From assembly GCA_965646165.1 (NCBI GenBank), contig CBFFYP010000047.1, positions 1 to 36,553 of the forward strand: a stretch of DNA of 36,553 nt, read 5' to 3'. Position numbers and translations under genes: made by a program. Positions 32,896 through 36,553 of this stretch are shown piece by piece (the first letter of the stretch is position 1; each line of letters opens with the position of its first letter). The notes beneath the pieces were generated by a model. That model did no database searches. It was not told the DNA's origin and saw only the letters and a list, made by a program, of their open reading frames with translations. This DNA comes from MGBC114844 sp910585855 (GTDB lineage Bacteria > Bacillota > Clostridia > Lachnospirales > Lachnospiraceae).

Positions 32896-34971
32896 ATGAA
32901 TAAAGAAAAATTTTTAAGAAATATACAGTCTTATCAGGGAATATCTAGTATATTAAAAACATGCAGTTATCAGGAAATTGCAGCACAGGTAGCAGAATTT
33001 TTTTCAATAGAAATATCAAAATTAGAGGATTTTCCTATGGGGGGGTACTCAAGAGGAAGAACCAGCGGAGCTTATCGCTTTGTATTACAGGATTTATTAA
33101 AAAATATAGAACATTTTGACTGGTTATTTTCCAGATTGCAGGATGAGGAATCAAAACGAGTATTTACTCATCTAATGCAATTTCGAATGATTCCAGATCA
33201 TTTTTTTATCGAACAGGCATATGATGGGAAAAATTCGCAATATTTTGATCCGGAAATTATATTTTGTGACAGTGAAGAAGTATTTGTTGATTGTGGAGGG
33301 TTTACAGGGGATACAACAGAAAAATATATTCAGATTTATCAAAATTATAAGCAAATTTATGTATATGAACCTTCTACAGATAATATTGCTATTTGCAGAA
33401 AAAATTTACAATATTATCCTAATATAACTGTACGAAATTGTGGAGTAGGGGAAAAAAACAAAAGAATGTCTATGATAAATAATCACGATGCTAGTAGTTT
33501 TTGTGAAGGAATTTCAGATGATTTGACAGAGGTAGTGGCTTTGGATGAAGATATTGAAGAAAAAGTAACTTTTATTAAAATGGATGTAGAAGGATTTGAA
33601 ATTCCAGCTTTGATTGGAGCAAAAAGACATATTCGAGAAGAAAAACCGAAACTGGCGATTTGTACTTATCATATTGTAAGTGATCTTTGGGAAATTCCTC
33701 GTTTGATTGATAGCATTTCTTCTGATTATCAGTTTTATATTCGGCACTATGAGAAAACTCAGAATTGGGAAACAGTACTTTATGCTATTCCTGTAAAAGA
33801 AAGAGAAAATCGAAAAGAGCAAAAAAATTTGATAGAAAGAGAATTGAAACAAGAAGAATCAAAAAAAGCGAAACGAAAAAAAGTAGTAGCAATTTCTGCA
33901 CCAGAAGCAGGATGGTATAATAGTTTTCTTACAAAAGATTGTGGTATTATTCCCTATTTGCTTTATAAAAATCATCATTGTGATGTCTTTATGCTTGGAG
34001 CAAAAATGGAAGAATATCCTTATTTAAATTCTTATGTAAAGGGTCTAAAAATGGAATATCTTTCTACTGGAAGTGAAGAGGAAAAGATTGAATATATTCA
34101 AAAACATGCGTCTGAAATTGATGCTTTATTATTACGTGGAGCATATCCATGTAATTTTATTGTTGCAAGAGTATATAAAAAGATTAATCCAGAAGGAAAA
34201 ATCTGTTTGGGATTGGATGCCAATAGTTTTTGGATGGATCAGATTTTATGGAAAGAGGAAAATTTTTTGGCTTTTATGAATTGCTGTGATATTATTACGG
34301 CTGCAGGAAGAACGATACAGAATTATTTGAATGAAAAATGGTCATGGAAAATTGAATATATTCCAAATGGATATTATCCTTTTGGATATTCGTATAAAAA
34401 ACCTGTTTTTGAAAAGAAAAAAAATATTATCTTAACAGTTGGAAGACTTGGTACTGCTCAAAAAGCAACAGAAGTATTGATGGAAGCATTTGCTTTTATT
34501 GCGGAAGAGATACCTGATTTTCAACTGCGTCTGGTTGGAAGCATAGAAAAAACATTTGAAGGTTATATAGAAAATTACTGGAAACGATATCCACAATTAA
34601 AAAGAAGAGTAATATTTGTAGGAATGATTCAAGATAAGGAGGAATTAGCAAAGGAATATTGGCGGGCGAAAATATTTGCTCTTCCATCAAGAGTAGAAGG
34701 AGTAGCAAATGTAATTGCAGAAGCATTGTCGGCAGGATGTGTAACTGCAGTTACTAAAATTGATGAATGGCAGGATGCTACTGATACTGGCAGATGTGGC
34801 ATGGTGGCTGAGATAGATGATACAATTGGATTTTCTAAGATTTTATTGAATCTATGTAAAAGAGAAGATTTATCGAATTTATCGGATCATGCTTATCAGT
34901 ATGCAAAGGAAAATTATGATATGGAATTGGTAGTTGCAAAAGTAAATGAGTTATTGTTTGGAGGAGAATAA
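32896..34971 (+). CDS. Fusion of FkbM methyltransferase and GT4 glycosyltransferase, with G7 tract
   Basis: A 691-aa fusion. A helical N-terminal region (1-115) contains the G7 run (33039-33045) encoding M48-G49-G50. The FkbM domain (about 120-300) has VFVDCGGFTGDT, VYEPSTDN and FIKMDVEGFEIPALIGA. A charged linker rich in Lys and Glu (about 300-330) leads to a GT-B family 4 glycosyltransferase (about 335-691) with ILTVGRLGTAQKATEVLMEA and the ALPSRVEGVANVIAEAL donor-site segment. The protein would transfer a sugar and O-methylate it or its acceptor. The start is the ATG at 32896, with only a weak GGAGAAAG site about 15 nt upstream. The next gene starts 2 nt after the stop. Confidence 0.87.
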   Translation: MNKEKFLRNIQSYQGISSILKTCSYQEIAAQVAEFFSIEISKLEDFPMGGYSRGRTSGAYRFVLQDLLKNIEHFDWLFSRLQDEESKRVFTHLMQFRMIPDHFFIEQAYDGKNSQYFDPEIIFCDSEEVFVDCGGFTGDTTEKYIQIYQNYKQIYVYEPSTDNIAICRKNLQYYPNITVRNCGVGEKNKRMSMINNHDASSFCEGISDDLTEVVALDEDIEEKVTFIKMDVEGFEIPALIGAKRHIREEKPKLAICTYHIVSDLWEIPRLIDSISSDYQFYIRHYEKTQNWETVLYAIPVKERENRKEQKNLIERELKQEESKKAKRKKVVAISAPEAGWYNSFLTKDCGIIPYLLYKNHHCDVFMLGAKMEEYPYLNSYVKGLKMEYLSTGSEEEKIEYIQKHASEIDALLLRGAYPCNFIVARVYKKINPEGKICLGLDANSFWMDQILWKEENFLAFMNCCDIITAAGRTIQNYLNEKWSWKIEYIPNGYYPFGYSYKKPVFEKKKNIILTVGRLGTAQKATEVLMEAFAFIAEEIPDFQLRLVGSIEKTFEGYIENYWKRYPQLKRRVIFVGMIQDKEELAKEYWRAKIFALPSRVEGVANVIAEALSAGCVTAVTKIDEWQDATDTGRCGMVAEIDDTIGFSKILLNLCKREDLSNLSDHAYQYAKENYDMELVVAKVNELLFGGE

Positions 34972-34972
34972 A

Positions 34973-35902
34973 ATGAGTGCCATTTTCATGGAAAATAATA
35001 TTTTTATTTTAGAAGATATATTTGGAAAAAGAAATGAATTATTAGATTGCAGAAAATTATTATCCAATAAAAGCAGTATACCAATAAATACTTTTACGGA
35101 AGGAAGGACTATTCCTAAATTTTTAGTACAATTATTTCATGAGCATAAAGAACGATGGAGAGAAAACGAGGCGGGGCTTTATTTTCTATTTGATATTCTT
35201 ATAACATCTTTTTTGATTCAGAAGTCTAAACCATTTTATGTATTAGAAATTGGAGGAGAGAATGGGATATTAAGCTATCATTTGGCATCTTTATTGGGAG
35301 GATTTCATAAAAAGTCGTCACTTTGTTCTGTATGTCATACAATTGGAAATAACAGTAATAATAATTGGCTGGATCGAATTTCACTTGTGCAGGAAGCACC
35401 AGAGTATTCTTTATTGGTAACAGATTATGATAATACCTGCTTGTTGGATCATATTTTTGATATAGTGGTTATAAATGGAAGCATTAATTTTTTTAACCCA
35501 TATCGTGTATTAGAAGAGGCAGAACGATTAGTAAAAAATGGAGGAGTTATTTTTGTATTTCTTCAGGATATGCCATTATTGGAAGATTCTTTTAAACTGA
35601 AATTTTCAGAGAGAAAGGAGTATTATTTTACACCTAGTATGGGAATTATGATAAAAGAAGATGGAAACGAACAGAAAGAAAAAAGGTCTGATTATGTTTT
35701 AAATTTAGTAAAAGAGATAAATGATATGTTAGAAAGTTGTATTCCATTAGAACAGATAAGAAGTTTAATGAAAAAAATAGATGCAGAAATAGATAAAGCA
35801 ATTATTGAATATGATATAAAACAAAAAATAGAATTGATTCAAGTGAAAGAACAAGTATTGGATTATATAGTGAGGAAGAAAATGGAAGTGGAAGTTTTAT
35901 AG
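34973..35902 (+). CDS. SAM-dependent methyltransferase-fold protein
   Basis: A protein of about 309 aa. A class I methyltransferase fold is indicated by VLEIGGENGILSYHLASLLG (about 88-107, SAM motif I), FDIVVINGSI and LEEAERLVKNGGVIFVFL (motif post-II/III region). The C-terminal 85 residues are helical with a basic-acidic coiled coil (LMKKIDAEIDKAIIEYDIKQ). The target is not recognised; it may modify the glycan or a protein. AGGAGA precedes the ATG at 34973; the ATG at 34946 lies inside the previous gene and the ATG at 34988 is another option. Last gene of the island, followed by a terminator. Confidence 0.7.
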   Translation: MSAIFMENNIFILEDIFGKRNELLDCRKLLSNKSSIPINTFTEGRTIPKFLVQLFHEHKERWRENEAGLYFLFDILITSFLIQKSKPFYVLEIGGENGILSYHLASLLGGFHKKSSLCSVCHTIGNNSNNNWLDRISLVQEAPEYSLLVTDYDNTCLLDHIFDIVVINGSINFFNPYRVLEEAERLVKNGGVIFVFLQDMPLLEDSFKLKFSERKEYYFTPSMGIMIKEDGNEQKEKRSDYVLNLVKEINDMLESCIPLEQIRSLMKKIDAEIDKAIIEYDIKQKIELIQVKEQVLDYIVRKKMEVEVL

Positions 35903-35927
35903 ATGTTGATTAATAATTAATAGATAA

Positions 35928-35985
35928 AGGGTTCTTTCCTATGTTTGGATATTTTAGGAAAGAGCCCTGATGAGTAGTAATTTTT
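35928..35985 (+). terminator. Intrinsic terminator at the end of the modification island
   Basis: AGGGTTCTTTCCTA (35928-35941) pairs with TAGGAAAGAGCCCT (35955-35968) over 14 bp with one G-U pair, followed by a GATGAGTAGTAATTTTTT tail. The T-run starts about 12 nt late, so efficiency is uncertain. Confidence 0.65.
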
Positions 35986-36038
35986 TCATAGAAAATTTTA
36001 TATATTTTTTTATTGATAATCTGTCTATATTGATTAGA

Positions 36039-36175
36039 TTAAATAACGGTTTCTACAATAATTTTTCCGTCACATATAATTTCCTTTACCCCAACTGTTT
36101 TATGTTTATTAAAATTAAAACTGATTAAATAGCCTTTTTTTAAATGACACCACTTTACAACTTTTTGAAAAAAAT
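36039..36175 (-). pseudogene. C-terminal remnant of a PD-(D/E)XK nuclease / AAA-ATPase-like gene
   Basis: On the minus strand the last ~45 codons read KKGYLISFNFNKHKTVGVKE and then IICDGKIIVETVI before the stop at 36039-36041. This ending is characteristic of the large family of AAA-ATPase-like proteins with a C-terminal PD-(D/E)XK domain (DUF1703 type) common in Clostridia and Bacteroidetes. The rest of the gene is absent; upstream of about 36175 the sequence passes into the insertion sequence. So the gene was probably broken by that element. The 5' boundary is approximate. Confidence 0.55.
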
Positions 36176-36553
36176 AACGCACAAGGCACTTTTTTATGTA
36201 TAATAAGTTTGCACACTAAATCATACGAAAGGGAGTGACCTTGTACGTTAAACTTATTATACAACAAAAATAACCTGATTGGTAGACTGTACCGTTATTT
36301 TTATATTTATTTTAAAACTTTTTCTGCACCAACTATTGAAACTCTGTTTCTGCTGGTGTTATCTATCCTTGCTATGGAATCAGCGGATTCCATCCGGTCA
36401 CTGTATAGACATTTTTTGTCCAAAATTACAAAAAAATCGCTAAATGCATTTTATTATGCATGTTCTTATGCGAAAGCTGATTATTCCAAGTTCATGAATG
36501 TTACTGCAGCCATGGCGCTAAAGCTTATACCCGAAAAACTACAGTCACAGCCT
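36176..36553 (+). mobile_element. Left part of an insertion sequence, cut by the window end
   Basis: The segment contains a transposase-like frame that stays open to the window end, preceded by a TATAAT-like box (36199-36204), a GGGAG ribosome site (36231-36235) and a 14-bp perfect inverted repeat (36197-36210 with 36250-36263) around that site. The left terminal inverted repeat cannot be fixed without the right end, so the start coordinate is a guess based on where the nuclease remnant stops. Confidence 0.55.
36239..36553 (+). CDS. Transposase, N-terminal part (partial)
   Basis: An open frame of about 105 codons runs to the window edge, reading NLLYNKNNLIGRLYRYFYIY near its start and then LFLLVLSILAMESADSIRSL, followed by AFYYACSYAKADYSKF. 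The style resembles the N-terminal region of DDE transposases of the IS4 type; the catalytic residues lie beyond the window, so the family is not certain. No ATG, GTG or TTG lies in frame near the ribosome site. The GTG at 36235 and the TTG at 36241 are in another frame that stops at 36271-36276. A frameshift, an indel or an unusual start is therefore implied. Confidence 0.5.

Overview
The window looks like a chromosomal segment of a motile, spore-forming member of the Clostridia, most likely Lachnospiraceae. The reasons are the low-GC coding style with many AGA codons, a Nudix hydrolase / SpoIIM / XerD-type gene run, a DUF5717-DUF5716 type gene pair that I associate with Lachnospiraceae, and a CsrA gene directly ahead of a large flagellin gene. 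No rRNA or tRNA genes were seen.

Layout. (1) 1-750: dispersed long-hairpin repeats, then a sigma-A type promoter. (2) 751-5270: an aminotransferase, proC, a Nudix hydrolase, a spoIIM-like gene and a tyrosine recombinase gene with a clipped 3' end. (3) 5271-6130: a second copy of the composite hairpin repeat in the opposite orientation. (4) 6237-13139: three tightly packed genes for a 1179-aa repeat-like protein (DUF5717-like), an actin/Hsp70-fold protein (DUF5716-like) and a membrane-anchored coiled-coil protein. (5) 13140-15594: another hairpin repeat, then a 1.76-kb segment bounded by two 28-bp near-identical inverted palindromes. It carries a heptad-repeat protein gene and a catalytic-domain-only tyrosine recombinase gene, and is a candidate invertible switch. 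(6) 15595-18095: a divergent csrA, a leader with CsrA-type hairpins, and a 646-aa flagellin with an internally duplicated variable domain. (7) 18170-35902: an AT-rich flagellar modification island. (8) 35903-36553: a terminator, the tail of a decayed PD-(D/E)XK-type gene, and the start of an insertion sequence cut by the window edge.

How the genes may work together. The island downstream of flagellin encodes a GT2-TPR glycosyltransferase, a sugar epimerase/dehydratase, a second GT2 protein, a GT4 glycosyltransferase fused to a radical SAM/SPASM enzyme, three stand-alone radical SAM/SPASM paralogs, three FkbM-type methyltransferases, an RmlC-type 3,5-epimerase, an FkbM-GT4 fusion and a SAM-binding-fold protein. 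The simplest reading is assembly and decoration of an unusual glycan on the flagellin encoded just upstream. This rests on position and families, not on any direct evidence of substrate.

The main candidates for something new are: (a) all four FkbM-domain genes carry one run of 7-8 G early in the reading frame in very AT-rich DNA, as in slipped-strand phase-variable genes; (b) the recombinase segment with inverted 28-bp sites next to csrA-flagellin; (c) the radical SAM / FkbM / GT combination, including two fusion proteins; and (d) a ~320-nt repeat whose copies keep the same multi-hairpin fold through compensatory base changes, suggesting a structured RNA or RNA-like mobile element.
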